Below, piece by piece: positions 23,122 to 35,507 of a stretch of 64,000 nt of DNA (position 1 is its first letter; every line of letters starts with the position of its first letter). Origin of the DNA: Orientallactaga sibirica (taxonomy: Eukaryota; Chordata; Mammalia; Rodentia; Dipodidae); contig JAEOAD010000018.1 in assembly GCA_036365145.1 (NCBI GenBank), positions 7,582,001 through 7,646,000 of the forward strand, written 5' to 3'. Position numbers and translations under genes: made by a program. The notes beneath the pieces were generated by a model. That model made no database searches. It was given only the letters and a program-made list of their open reading frames with translations, and was not told the origin of the DNA.

Positions 23122-23126
23122 CTCAC

Positions 23127-24420
23127 AAAAAGAAAGTTTATCCAGTAGCACAGGAAATTAGATCAACACTTAACCCCTGGAATCTCTTAAAACTAAAAAG
23201 CTACTGTACAGACAAACAAATCATCAAGTCAATAGACAACTCCTAGAATGGGAGAAAATCTTCCCCAGCTATATCTCTGAATCTAGAATCTACAAAAAAC
23301 TTAAAAAACCAAACAATAAAAAAATCAACCCAACCAAAAAATGGGTAGAGATTTGAATAATAATTCTCAAAGGAAGAAATACAAATATCTATTACACACT
23401 TAAGGAAATGGTCATCATCTTTAGTCATCAAGAGAAATACAAATCAAAACAACTCTGAAATTTCATCTCATTCCAATAAGGATGATATTCATAAAAAAAT
23501 CAACTGACAACAAATGCTGATGAGACTGTGGGGAAAGAGGAACCCTTACCCACTGCTGCTGGGAGTACACTCTTGTACAACCACTATGGAAATTGGTATG
23601 GAGATTTCTGAAAAAAAAAGAAAATATATTCAACATTTAATCCAGCAATACTACTTCTGGGCATATACTCTAAAGACTCTACTCTTTACTACAGAAGATA
23701 CTTGTTCAGCCATGTTTTTGGCTTCTCTCTATTCACAACAGCTAGGAATTGGAATCAGCCCAGATGCCCATCAACTGATGAATGGATAGTGAAGATGTGG
23801 TACATATATACACAATGGGGTTCTACTCAGTCGTAAGGAAAATTGAAATAATGAAATTTTCAGGTAAATGGTTGAGTTGGAAAAAATAATTCTAAGTGAG
23901 GTCACACAGACATGAAAAAATAAATGCTACATGTACTCTCAGCTGCAGGTCCTAACTAGGATCAAGTAGAGATGAGTGGAAATGGTAGTCAGCAGCAGGA
24001 ATATGAGCATAAGACTATAATGAGACAAGTAGAGAGAATAAATAGGGAGAGAGAAAAGGAGAAGTTACATGATAAGTTGGCCAAGTGCAGAATATTAGGT
24101 GTTGAGGGGTAGTGGGTAGGGAAGGTGAAGAAGCAATTACACAAAAGTTAAGACAGCATGAATCAGTTTCATAGAAATCCTCAATCTGACTACCATTCTA
24201 CAAGATATAACCTCCAATAATTGAAGAGAGGGTACATTCCACACATAAGGTAGAAAAAGGTTAACCTTAAAACCATGGACTCTGGCTGGTAATTCCCAGG
24301 CTCAGAGTTGGGTTGCCTCTCACAGTGACCTGTTGGCCAAGAAGATCAATGAAGAAATAAAATATCCTTCTAAGAGGTGAGACTGGAGATGGAACATGTG
24401 GAGTGAAAATGAGGAACCAT
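23127..24420 (+). mobile_element. 5'-truncated L1: ORF2 C-terminus and 3'UTR
   Basis: It starts within the ORF2 C-terminal third (GATCAACACTTAACCCCTGG, 'NPWNLLKLKSYCTDKQIIKS') and reaches the end of ORF2 near 23930. The 3'UTR resembles that at 59.4-60.9 kb (ccattctacaag, 'ggctggtaattcccagg') but stops before the donor-like block, at about 24420. Many stops. Its 3' end is probably cut by the next, inverted L1. Confidence 0.82.
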
Positions 24421-24421
24421 T

Positions 24422-24930
24422 ATTTTTTTAATAATTTATTTTTTGTTTACATTATTCTAATTTTACATTCATATTGGTGACTCAATTATCCTCCTCCCTG
24501 TCCTCCCCCCTCTTCAATGGAGAATGTGGGTCATGCATTGTGGGGGCAATCAAGAGTTATGGGGGATAGGCCAAGTGTCTGTGCATAATGACCCAACTTG
24601 TGACTCTAACACTCTTTTTGCCCCCTCTTCCACGAATTTCCCTGAGCCACATTGGGATCATTTTAGTTCTACTTCAGTGGTGAGGTTTTGGGAGCCTCTG
24701 TGTCTCTGGATATCTGCCTTAGTAGGAGTTGGAAAATGGTACTATAAAATCCTATATTCCGAACAACAGTCTAAAACATTGGTCCTTCAGCAGGCCCACA
24801 GAGAGAACACCTGAACCACAGGGAACTGGACAGAACACCATAAAGACCAACCTTAATCTCTTCCTGTTTCTCTACTACTATCATTCAACTTTTCAAAGAA
24901 TGTTCCCATATCACTTTGATCTTGCCATCA
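24422..24930. mobile_element. L1 3'UTR insertion with internal inversion (twin-priming shape)
   Basis: 24422-24720 is the last part of an L1 3'UTR on the minus strand (T-rich tail at the low-coordinate end, then reverse of the 47.6-47.9 kb segment). 24725-24930 is an earlier part of the same 3'UTR on the plus strand (equivalent to about 46.44-46.66 kb). A head-to-head order of a 3' end with an inverted upstream part is what twin priming during L1 insertion produces. Confidence 0.7.
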
Positions 24931-26489
24931 TCTAATACTGTGTAAGAAGAGACAAACAGGTGTGTGTGAGAACAAAAGGATAAGGATCTCAGCTCAGATG
25001 TGTTGGTTCATTTATTTCATATCTTTATATCAAGCAAGAATATTTAACATAAGCTTTCTGAGAGTAGGATTATAAAAATATGCTTATAATACAATAGAAC
25101 ACTTTAGTGTACTCACTTTGAAATTTGAATTTTTATTTTGAAATCAATTTTATGTTAAATGTTTTTATTGTGTATCCTCACCTGTGTCATCCCTGTCCTA
25201 TTTACTTAAAAAAAAAAACACAAGCAATTTTTACATTGCTAAAATATTTTACAAAAGCAGAGCTTTTCATTCAGTTATAAGACTCCTTTCTAAGCTCTTC
25301 CTTTGTGATCAACAGAGCAAGTCCTTGGTCTTCTTTACAACACAGAGGAGAATATATAGGTCCAGACAATGGCACAGCAGAGATCTCAGGATTAGTGCAA
25401 TTGATGATCATTACAGGGCTCGAGATATAAACTATGGAAGTGAAATGAAATTGCCTACACAGAGTAAAAAGGAGATGAGGGGGAAAAACCCAGACAATTC
25501 TCTCACAGGAAGATGCAAATGAAGGAAGAATAAATCCAGGAAACTCAATATACTCCATAAGAACAACAAGCAAACTGCCTGGACTGTTAATCACCTGGGG
25601 GCAGATGTGCTAATGCTGACCTTTAACTTCGTAATCCTCCTATCTTTGATCCAATTATAGACTCTTTACAAATAGGTCTAAATGAGATGGGAGGGAAAGA
25701 ATGCAGAATGATGGAGAATCAAGAAAAAAATTCATAGAGTTGAGAGAAAGCTCAGATTATTTCTGAAAGACAGGATTTTTTCCTGTTAGTACCTAACAGA
25801 ATGGAGCCTTATCTATGCAGTATAAACTCAACAAGTGGTGAGAGGAATGAATAAACAAACGTTAGGATGATTGGGCTAACAGGAACAAAAAAAGAGACAG
25901 GACTGAAGAGAATTGTTAAAATTAATTTAGGAAAGTAGAGTTTATGTTTCTATTGCTTAATTCAGATAAAAATATGATGAGTTAAATAGCATACAATACT
26001 CTATATGAAACCAATATGGTTCCAATGAGAGGCCCAAAAGGGACATCTTTACAAGGATCATACTTTCTTTTAAAATGCTACATATCACTTAGGTCTATAT
26101 TACAAAGAATAGTCTCTGGACAGAAACTACCAGATTTTCAGTGGTAATTTAAGAAATCCACCCATATTATGATGTACAGGAACAATATAAGTAGACTTTA
26201 AGTAAAGCCTTACAGAATGTAATTGTGTTGCTGAGCTCATCCAATTTGTAAGAAATAGGCATTAGTATGAATGCTATTATTGCACCTCTTAGCTTCTAAA
26301 ATCAGCTTGCATACATGGGAAAATCACTAGTTCCCTAACAGAGCTCTGAATGTGCAGTGAAATATGTTGCTAACAGAAAAGCAGCAGAATGGTCTAGTGA
26401 GGACAGCAAACTTATTGTGTGCATTTACTTTGCAAAAAAAAAAATGTGTCAGAATTCATTGACCTTCTCGATCTTACCAAGATGACAGT
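24931..26489. other. Unique AT-rich DNA
   Basis: No gene or repeat was recognised in about 1.5 kb. Open frames here (for example 25184-25522 and its antisense) show no motif and no bias. Confidence 0.5.
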
Positions 26490-26602
26490 TTGTGTGTGTG
26501 TGTGTGAGTATGTGTGTATGTGTAATATGTGTGGTGCAGTGTGTGTAGTATGTGCACATATCATGTATGCTGGTGTGTGTGTGTTTGCGCAGATGCATGC
26601 AT
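26490..26602 (+). repeat. Imperfect (TG)n microsatellite
   Basis: TG-rich tract with interruptions (tgtgtgtgagtatgtgtgtatg...), giving spurious CVCVCV reading frames. Confidence 0.9.
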
Positions 26603-26689
26603 CTCATGGGCAAGACAAGAGAGAATGTACAGTATCTTCCTCTATCATTCTTTCCCTTAAGATGGAGCTGCCAATTTATTTTTAGTCAT

Positions 26690-26880
26690 ACTATGTAATC
26701 AGTGACCCCCAGGGATTCTCTGGTCTCTGCTTCCTAGAGGATAGGGGTTACATGCATGCATGGCCACACCGAGCTTTTTATATGGGTGCTGGGAACCAAA
26801 CTCAGGCAGTCTCAGTTCTTGCCAGATCCTCATGCTTGCTTGGCAAGTACTCTTACCCACTATGTTATTTCTCCCACCCC
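26690..26880 (-). mobile_element. B3-type SINE
   Basis: The minus strand reads gggtaagagtacttgccaag (tRNA-like head), then 'cagcacccatataaaaagctc' and ccatgcatgcatgtaacccc, with 'cagagaccagagaatccctgg' at the end. This order is that of rodent B3 elements. Diverged. Confidence 0.75.
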
Positions 26881-27005
26881 CAAAGACATTTCTTTTCTTC
26901 AAGTATGTGCCATTTGTTGGCAGAAAGAATTTTTATATCTGGGTTTTTTCTCCATGGAATTTGGGGGGGGGCAAGCAAGAAGAGAGAACTCTTATATCTT
27001 CCTGT

Positions 27006-27010
<5 letters not shown>

Positions 27011-27038
<28 letters not shown>
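27011..27038 (+). repeat. (GT)n microsatellite
   Basis: Fourteen GT units in a row, followed by a short irregular tail. Confidence 0.95.
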
Positions 27039-27042
<4 letters not shown>

Positions 27043-27164
27043 ATATGTGATGTTTGTGTATTTATGGGCACATGTATGCCATAGCATATGTATAAAAATC
27101 AGAAAATAACCTCAGGAGTCCCCACAATCCCCACATTACACCTTTTGTTGAGACAGACTCTTTT

Positions 27165-27475
27165 TTTTTAATTTAATTAATTAATTAATTAATTTATTTA
27201 TTTATTTATTTATTTTTAGAGAGAGACACAGAGGGAGAGACAGAGGGAGAAGGAGAGGGAGACAGATAGAAAATGGGCACGCCAGCAGTCTCTCAGCTGC
27301 TGTGAACAAAATCCAGATGTGTGCGCCCCCTTGTGGGCAAGTGCAGCATTGTGCCCTGCGTCACTTTGCATCTGGCTAAACTTGGGACCTGGAGATTGGA
27401 ACCGCTGGAGATTGGAACCAGCGTTCTTAGGCTTAGGAGGCAGGCGCCTTAACCGCCAAGCCATCTCTCCAGCTC
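27165..27475 (-). mobile_element. tRNA-type SINE with long ATTA/TTTA tail
   Basis: The minus strand starts agctggagagatggcttggc; the tail region 27168-27218 is a long (TTAA/TTTA)n run. The body carries an internal direct duplication of ggagattggaacc. Target-site duplication gagacagactcttt is exact (27150-27163/4 and 27476-27489). The 'gggggcgcacac' class of this SINE also occurs at 45440. Confidence 0.92.
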
Positions 27476-27489
27476 GAGACAGACTCTTT

Positions 27490-27695
27490 ATTGCTGCTTA
27501 CTGCTACAAACACTAGACTAGCTAGCCCCAAGCTTTGGGATTCTCCTGATTCTGCCTCTGATTACTGTAGCTACATTAGGATCGTAGATGTATGAGCTAC
27601 TGGCATCTGTTTTAAAAAGCTTTTGGGGGTTTGAACTCCAGTTTTCAGGTTTGCACAGCAAGTGGTTTTCAACATTGAGTCATCTCCATAGCCCA
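27490..27695 (-). repeat. B3-like SINE, old
   Basis: The minus strand reads gggctatggagatgactcaa, then 'cacttgctgtgcaaac', a spacer and 'ggcagaatcaggagaatccc'. It follows B3/B4 organisation with many changes. Confidence 0.55.
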
Positions 27696-28091
27696 TTCAT
27701 ATTCTTTTAAATCCCAACAACTCAGTCCTTTTCAAGAATGTTGGGGTATAGGTGTTTTCATTATTTGTGGCTATATCTTATGAAGTCATCAGAACAATTG
27801 ACTCAGCAAATATTGAACATTTGTTCCAAGAAAACATGGGCTACATTTAAGCCTATCCTAGTCATAACATTCTCATACAGAAATTACGTATAACTTTTTT
27901 ATATATGCCTGCCTTTTCTTAATGTACATTATTGATTCATTAATAGTGAATTTAGATTATAACAAAGTTTAGCTAAAATGTTTATTTTCCAAGTAAGGCA
28001 TATCACAATCTTTTGCTCTTGGAAACACTAAGTAGCACTTCATCCCATACTTGGGGTGGGTATCATTAGACAGAGAAAGTATCAAGAAAAA

Positions 28092-28495
28092 CACAGGGAT
28101 GGAGAGAGGGCTCAGTGGTTAAGTGTGCTTCCTGCATAAGAGAAAGGGCTTAAGGAGCCTGAGAGTGCAGAGTTCTAATCTCCATAACCCATATAAATAG
28201 CAGGGCATGACCATGCACTTCTGTAACCGCAGTTGTGTGAGGAGTGGAGATCCGAGAATCATAGTTATTCACAAATAGCAAAGTCCAGAATCAGTAACAG
28301 AGTCAGTTGCAATGAAATATACAAATGGAAGAGTGACAGAGAGGGACACACAATGTTCCCCTCCAGCTTCTACAGGTCAGTCCATGGTGCAAAGGAGGTA
28401 AGCTCACTGGGCAGTGCATCAGCCCATACATATGTCTATACCACACACCACACCACACATACCATACAACATAAAAGAAAACACAAAGCACAAAA
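28092..28495 (+). repeat. B3/B4-like SINE with (AC)n tail, interrupted
   Basis: Head ggatggagagagggctcagt, middle 'ctgtaaccgcagttgtg', later 'gtaagctcactgggcagtg' and a final accacacaccacaccacaca tail. Longer than a normal SINE, so it may be two elements or contain an insertion. Confidence 0.55.
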
Positions 28496-29654
28496 ATGCA
28501 AAATCATAGCACTTATTATTAAACCATGCAAAAGACATGCATTTGTAATCTGAGACCAGGAACTCCTTCATCCACCTCAGCTGGACTCAAAATTTTTTCA
28601 ACACTGTGCCTATGTCTGCAAATGATTCTGAATGGTCAATAAATACTGATTTGGAGGTCACTGTAAAATTTACCAAGTATATGAATTCACAAGTATAACA
28701 TCTATAAATACTAAAGATAAATTGAAATGACAAAATAATCATTGCTAACATCCAGTGCTCAATCACCACCTGTCAGCATTGTTCTGTGCTTTTCCTACAT
28801 TTCTCACCACATTTCTCACAAGAACCCACAGTGGGAGACACTGGGAATGGGTCTGGGGGCTGGCACCAGCATTCTACCCTCAGCAGTGTATCTAAGCAGC
28901 CACATCTTAAGGCTGCATTTCTTTTCTTTGTCTGGGCCACCTATTCATGTTCTTTCTTAAGTAAAATAATAATATACACAAGCTTTAATTAATTCAAACA
29001 CTCCTTTTTGTTTTCAATGGCAATTTTTTCTTTTTCTCTTGCCAAAAACAAAGCCCTGCTGCCCAGGGGTTTGGTCTTAACTGGCAGCTGCTGACTCCAA
29101 GATACCCTCCCTATTTCCCATATAGCCCCACTGAAGAGAATAAAGTTTAATTAAATACAAACACCAGTTCTACACTCCTGGACACATGGGGATCCCAGTT
29201 CTCAATAAGAGTGAATAAAACGTGGGGATATTCTCTGCCTCTTTCTTAATAGGATGATGGACAGATGCTAATGGACCATCTCCCACAGGAACAGATCTAG
29301 CCCAGGCCCTCATGTGGACTGTAAATGGCCTGATCCTATCTTGATGCACAGTTCTCTGCCACAGTCCCCCTATGGACTCCAAGCATGGGGCCTAGAACTC
29401 AGTAAGGAGGAAGGGTGTGACCACTTTTGCCTACATTAAGAAATTCCATCCCACCATCTGCCCTGTAGCTCTAGAAATTTCAAGATATTACTTCATAACC
29501 CCAGGAAAGAATGGGATATGTAATGAAATTAATCAGCATGGCTGGTAAAGAGAAAATGTGAAACTCAAGGTTAGAATAACTTTGCATGTGAGACTGTGCA
29601 GTGATTATAAAGAAGTTTTTGCAACGAATTTTCAAAATACCTCCCCCTCCACAC
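28496..29654. other. Unique-looking DNA
   Basis: No gene or known repeat. Two slightly GC-richer stretches, 28760-28950 and 29160-29400, lack any motif I recognise. Confidence 0.45.
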
Positions 29655-29765
29655 AGTGAAAACACCAGCCTTCTTACTTTAAAGATCAGAAACTGAGGCT
29701 CAGTGAAGCTTAGTGGTTTTCCTCCAAACATGTGGCAAATAGGCAAGAGTGCCAGACCAGGAATC
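29655..29765 (-). repeat. MIR fragment
   Basis: Contains aactgaggctcagtgaagct, the reverse complement of the MIR core, followed by a degraded 'gtggcaaataggcaagagtgccagacc' region. Ancient mammalian SINE. Confidence 0.8.
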
Positions 29766-30033
29766 CACTTGACCTATATCCTAACAAGGAACCTTTCCTG
29801 TTGCATCAGGATGAGCCAAGACAAACAGCAGGGCATACTGGGCAGAAAGCACCTCCCAGCACGGGCCTGGAGGTCATCTATACTGCCGGCACACACTGGC
29901 AACTGCTCTACATTCCCTTAGCATATGTCATTGACTCTTTCAGTGAGCCAGGGATATAGTGAACAGAGCACAAATACAAACCGCTCCTGATGCTCTAGAG
30001 AGAGGCACAAAGCATACCATTAAAGGGGAGACC

Positions 30034-30297
30034 ATGGCTGGAGAGATCACTTAGCAGTTAAGGTGCTTGCCTGCAAAGCCTAAAGACCCATGTTAGACTC
30101 TCCAGATCCCATGTAAGCCTTCTGTAGAAGGTGATACAAGCACACAAGGTCACACATGCAAATGAGATGGCACACGTGTCTGGAGATCAATTGCAATGGC
30201 TGGAGGCCCTGATGCACCAATTCTCTCTCTCTCTCACTCTCTCTCACTCTCTCTCTCTCTTTCTCTTGCTTGCTCTCACTTGCTCATAAAAGGGAAA
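30034..30297 (+). mobile_element. tRNA-type SINE
   Basis: Head catggctggagagatcactt, 'gcttgcctgcaaagcctaaa', a CT/CACT-rich body and a short A-rich end. An internal extra segment (ttctgtagaaggtgatac) makes it longer than the 14454 copy. Confidence 0.85.
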
Positions 30298-31374
30298 ATT
30301 AAAAACGAAAGGTGAGAGCAGACAAAGGGGAGATATACAGAATCCCTGATGCTGTCAGGCAATCCAGACAGTATTCACTAAGGACATGAAAGGTGGTATA
30401 GTAGGAACAACTGAAAAACTGACAAGAGTCCAGAGAAATGGAAAAGGGTAGAGCAAGCAGCCCAGAACATGAAATGGGATTGAGCAACTGAGCCAGACAT
30501 TGAAGGGCCTCTTTAAAAGCCCAGAGCACTGAACACAGTAGACAAGCCAATGGAGCTTCTAGCCTTGTCAGGGAGTTCCTTTGCAGGGGAGAACTCATTA
30601 AGCACTTTAATCTTCCCCCTAGGTCATTTCCTCCTCTGAATGAATCATATAGTTTCCTCCTCCCTGTCCACATGGCTTGGGTACTGAGGATTGTAGCAGG
30701 GGTCTGTTTTCCAGGTGCGGTCTCACCAGTGCCATATAAAGGGGGATTATTTCTTCCTGCAGCTTGCTTCTTTGCATGCACAGGCTGGCCCCAGACGGTC
30801 AGCTTTCCTCTTCACCTGATCAAGTTACCAGCTAATATCTAATTTGTAAGTTCTATAACACACCTTTATTTCACAGTATTGTGGCTTCCAAGAGAATATC
30901 CATTACTTTGTCTTTGAAAATTAGCTGGGTATTCTATGATGAAAATGAGAGCAAAAAGAAAGTACAACTGGTTAAATACAGTTTAAATGGAATTTTTACC
31001 TGATCACAAGGGTGTAACTTCATTTGTAAAATGGAGCCTTAATTCTGTTTGCAATTACAGAGCTGCACATAAACCAAAATAAAGCAGAAGGTTTAATAGC
31101 CTGGAATTCAGCTTCTGAAATTATTGTAATTTTTTGTTCTCTTTAGTTCTTCATCTATCTGTAAAATAAACAGATGGAAATAAATGATCATTAAAGGTTT
31201 TAAAATATAACATTTTTTAATTTCTTATATGATTAATAGCTATAGCATCATTCTGAATATTTTCAGATTCTAAGAATTAATATCACAGCTCTTACATTGC
31301 CATATTTTTCATGTGTGAACACTATTAATATATTTTTGGATATGAGGGTAGAGACTAAATAAACAATGTTTTAA
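30298..31374. other. Unique-looking DNA
   Basis: A weakly L2/MIR-like stretch lies at about 30480-30560. The 160-codon minus frame at 30299-30781 has no recognisable domain and includes SINE-adjacent sequence. The rest is AT-rich. Confidence 0.45.
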
Positions 31375-32560
31375 AAAGTTTTTTTAAATTTATTTTTATT
31401 AACAACTGCCATAATTATAGACAATAACCCATGCTAATTCCCTCCCTTCCCCCATTTTCCCCTTTGCAACTCCACTCTCCATCAAAACCTTTCCCTCTCT
31501 CAATCAATCTCTCTTTTATTTTGATGTCATTATCTTTTCCTCCTATTATGATGATCTTGTGTAGATCCTTATTGCCTGCACTGTGAGGTCATGGATATCC
31601 AGGCCATTTTGTGTCTGGAGGAGCACCGTGTAAGGAGTCCTACTCTTCCTTTGGCTCTTAAATTCTTTCTGCCATCTCTTTCACATTAGCCTTGGAAGGT
31701 GGGATAGAGATGTTTCAGTGCTGAGCACTCCTCTGTCACTTCTCAGTACCATGATGCCTTCTGAATCATCTCAAAGTCACCACCATCTGAAAAGAGAAGC
31801 TTCTTTAACCAAAAGTGAGAGTAGCATTAATATATGGGTATGGACATTAAGAGAAGTGCTTACTTTGCAGTTTGGTGAACATAGTATATACATTTAGTCA
31901 GACACCAGCAGATGTTACAGCCCTAGGGCTCATGAACACCCCTGTCATAGGTTTTCGGTATCAGGCATGTATTCCCTTCCATGGAGCAGGCCTCCAGCCC
32001 AATTAGAGAGCAGTTGGTTTCCCCCATAACAGTCATGCCTCTATTGCACCCATTGGCTCATTTGGCCTGACTGGCCAAATGCAAGGCTTGCAGTGTCTAC
32101 TGTTGAGTATCTTCACTGGTGATTTCTCTCTCTCCCATTGAACTGTATGCAGTGTAGCCTTTTCTGGTTTTCCATCAGCTGGTCTACACAAAGGTTTCCA
32201 GCTCAGCTCCAGCAGGATTACTCTGTGACCTTGCAGCCCAAGTATGTGCAGTCTTCAGCAACAGGGTCTTACCATCGATTCCTGGTGGGAAACCAAGAGC
32301 CTCATCAGTGGCCTGTAATGGTTTGGGGGCATCAGGGACCTCCCTGTCCAACAACTCACTGGAGGGGAGCCCATCCTTGGCACTGAAAATTTCGTAGTAA
32401 CAATCTATGGCTTCTGGGTGTTCCATTGTCCCACAAAAGTAGGTTTCCATATGACTCATTCATGCAGTCTTAGATTTTGATTAGTCCTCCTCCCACCTTT
32501 CCTTTACTCAATCTCTTCCCCTGACCTCACTTAGGCCTTTCCACCCCCATTAATCTGTTC
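31375..32560 (-). mobile_element. L1 3' end: nearly complete 3'UTR, minus strand
   Basis: On the minus strand it starts near the ORF2 end and runs through the conserved 3'UTR blocks to a poly(A)-type end (reverse of aaaaagtttttttaaattta). Donor-like atg|gtaagaccc has its GT at 32272-32271; acceptor-like cttctcttttcag has its AG at 31788-31787. It is closest to the 3'UTR at 54.1-55.2 kb. No ORF2 sequence is attached. Confidence 0.85.
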
Positions 32561-32624
32561 TTCTATTTCATATATACAATACCATGCTATTAATAGTCAC
32601 TTTCACTCTCTTTCTATTTCTTTT

Positions 32625-32985
32625 TTTAAAATTAATTAATTTATTTTAATTTTACATTCATGTTGGTGCCTTCAATAGCCTCCTCCCTATCTTCCCCTCT
32701 TTGAAGGGACCCTCCTCATTGGAGACTATGGGTCATGCCCTTTCTAGCTTACTGGCCTCTGCTACTAAGTTTTATTCCAATTCATACAGCAGTGCAGTCA
32801 TTTGTAGCTAGGATCCACATATGAGAGAGAACATGTGACACTTGGCTTTCTGGGCCTGGGTTACCTCACTAAGTATAATCCTTTCCAGATCCATCCATTT
32901 CTTTCAAATTTCATTTTTTCTTTACCACTGAGTAGAACTCCATTGTATAAATGTGCCGCATCTTATAAACAATCTTTTGATAGAG
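32625..32985 (-). mobile_element. L1 3' end with shortened 3'UTR
   Basis: On the minus strand, the last part of ORF2 (about 32985-32810; motif near aatggagttctactcagtgg) continues into the start of the 3'UTR (aagtcatttgtagctag region) and then, at about 32737, jumps to the terminal block (gggcatgacccatagtctcc) and an A/T tail. Most of the normal 3'UTR is absent. Confidence 0.75.
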
Positions 32986-33404
32986 TTGCATACTTAAGCC
33001 AGTCCTCCCCATCTCCAGATTCAAGCTCTATAGCTTTATAGTATATTCAAGCCTGACTCTGGCTTGTTGCAGGTCAATATGATGTTGGTGACCATGATAC
33101 AAGCAGAGAGTCAAAGAATTCTAGTATTACTGGGTTCGTTTCTCTTGCTGTCTTTCCTGGCCATATAAAAGATATGTTCAAATCATCCCACTAACCTACA
33201 CAAAAGCTGAGTGGCATGTGAAACAGCCAATCTATAAATACATGAACAAACAGAAAAACTGCAGACTCATGACTGAGCCAGCCCTACCAAGCCCAACCTA
33301 TATGATATGATTTCTGCTGATGAGCTAGAAGCAAACATTTTTTCACTGTTTGTCACTAGTTTGGAAATGATTTGGGGATGGCAGTGGTGTAACAGAGTCT
33401 TTGT
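32986..33404. other. Unique-looking DNA
   Basis: Nothing recognised; no reading frame of interest. Confidence 0.45.
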
Positions 33405-34140
33405 TCTCTTTTTAAATGTTTTATTATTATTATTAAGAACATACTTCTTATGGATACATCATATGCTTGTACCCTCTTTTCCCTCATCCCTGTCCCCATT
33501 CCACTGGGGATACTCCTCAGTGGGGTTACAAGTATTCCCCATGGGGTTGTGGTTTATGTGTTGTGGGAGCAGCAGTCAGTAGTCCATTTTTTTTTTTTGC
33601 GGGGGGGAGGAAGGGAATGCCTCTGGGCATGATGTCTCAACCTGTGACTCTTACAATATTTCCACCCCCCTCTTTCACAAAATTTCCTGAGCCGTGGTGG
33701 GTGAGGTTTAAGTCTACTTCAGGGATGAGCTCTTAGGAGCCGCTGGATTTCTGTTTCGGTAGGTGTTGAGTTTCCTCAGGGTCTGTCTCCAACACCCTGG
33801 CACTGATTATCAGGTTCAGCATGGAAGCAGCACTCTTGCTCATCTTCCCAATTACTCTGCAGATTCATCTGTGGCTTAGCTGAAGTGCCAGGGGTAATTT
33901 ATCTCCTCTGATCTCACTACCTTCTAAAAAAAGAGCAGATTCTCCAACAGAGAGTGAAATCAGCATAGTTTAAATAGGATAAGCATTATTAATTTTGGGA
34001 GAATTTGATGTCAGTAACCCCTCTTTTAGCCAAAGATGAGTGAGAGCTCGACACTGGAGAACATAATCTTTGTCTCAATAGGATTCTGATCTGGTTCTCA
34101 ATTCCAGATATGGGTTCCTTTACATGGGTCTCTAGAATGT
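33405..34140 (-). mobile_element. L1 3' end: last part of 3'UTR, minus strand
   Basis: The reverse strand contains the acceptor-like tract ctgctcttttttttag (AG at 33925-33924), then 'gagcaagagtgctgcttcc' as at 47.5 kb and the terminal gtatgttcttaataataata. It is 5'-truncated upstream of the tract, so no donor-like block is present. A T-run (33585-33598) and a G-run (33601-33607) interrupt it. Confidence 0.82.
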
Positions 34141-34689
34141 ACAATTACCTAGAGATTCAGTTCAGTAGTGGGGATGTAGCACCTTTGGTAGCTGGTACCC
34201 AGGTAAGCCTAATTACTCCATGATTCCTTAAGTCAACACAGGAAAAAAGCAGTCTCTTTGCCTAATAGTTCTACATCTTCATTTGCCCTCTTTCTTTCTG
34301 TGTCAGAGAGATATGTTCCCAGCACTAACTCCTTTTCCAGCCCCCTCTATGACAGTCATCACTCCACTATCTCCCTTAAAATGGTTAGTAAACCAAGGGT
34401 GGCTTTATTCAGAAAGGTAAGTAGACAAGAGAAGACTCCATTGTCTCAGAAAGAGACAATAAGACTCATGTTGCTTTGGTGATGTTAAGACAAAAGAAAA
34501 CATTTGCTGGTTCTTAAGGGGATGAGGAGAAAGTGCAGGATTCCCAAAACTAACCTGTATGACTTTTACTGGAGATGGCTCATACCTGGGGAAGTGGCTA
34601 AGGAGGTGACTAGAGAGGACTGAATACAAATTGGCTACATCTTGCTAAAGTAGGTGGAATATGAGGAGAATGTGTGCAATCATAGAGCT
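34141..34689. other. Unique-looking DNA
   Basis: No feature recognised; the frames at 34258-34482 and 34405-34629 overlap in opposite directions and show no motif. Confidence 0.4.
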
Positions 34690-35035
34690 GTTTTAGCATT
34701 GCTGAGCATGGGGGAAAGTCAGAGTTCTCCCTTAGAAATCATCAGAGCCTTGCAGAACAGATGCAGACCCATAAGCCTAAGCTATGTCAGAGGGAAAACT
34801 GTCTCAAGGATGGCAGTGCCATGTTCTTAAAATGAATGCTTGATCCCAGCTCACTTTCTTCCTTTTACTCAGCCTGGTGCCCCAACTCACAGAGTGGAGC
34901 TGCTCATGTTCAGAGTGGGTTTTCCCACTCTGTTAATTTAATATAGAAACTCCATCACAAATATACCCAAAGGTTTATCTCCTATGTGATTCTAGATCTT
35001 GTCAATTTGACAATCAGTATTGACCATCACCCTTT
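34690..35035 (-). repeat. Interspersed repeat ('tgtcaacttgac' family), partial
   Basis: The minus strand reads gattgtcaaattgacaagat, ctagaatcacataggagat, then 'ggctgagtaaaaggaagaaagtgagctggg' (partial), parallel to the split copy at 11385-12472. The 3' part is lost or too diverged to follow. Confidence 0.6.
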
Positions 35036-35507
35036 GTATAGAAAATTCTACATAAAAAAAATTGGAAATAATGGTTTGTAAATGAGTCATGAGTATCCTA
35101 TGAAAAGTGATAGTCATAAAAACATTAGGTGTTTAAAACATAGAAGTTCATTGCATATGATTTATAATAATGAGTGGATATTAACTAAATGTAGTTAAAT
35201 ACAACTATTTGCAAAACCTTAGTAATAATAAATTCCATCATACAAAGACATCTTATCATCCTTATTGTTGATTATATGCTCAGAAATTATCAGGGTACAC
35301 TAAGATATTTGTGGGATAAATAGGTGGGTATATAGATAATTAATGGATAAAAATAACATACTGGATATCTTCTATGTGCCAGTTATTTAAGTAAGGGAAG
35401 AAGATTCAAAAAAAGTAATCAAAAATTTTCCCCTAAGAGCCTTCAATTGCACTTCATATGATCACATTTAACCACTAATACAATTCACAAACTGTATGCT
35501 TGATGTT
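35036..35507. other. AT-rich unique DNA
   Basis: Only a weak MIR/L2-like word (cttctatgtgccagttattt) near 35370 was seen. Confidence 0.45.

Noticed and set aside
26752..27109. Three overlapping frames with CVCVCV stretches
   Set aside because: They are translations of the (GT)n microsatellite and a B3 SINE.
30299..30781. 160-codon minus frame as a gene
   Set aside because: No recognisable domain, composition like the flanks, one end beside a SINE; could not be supported.
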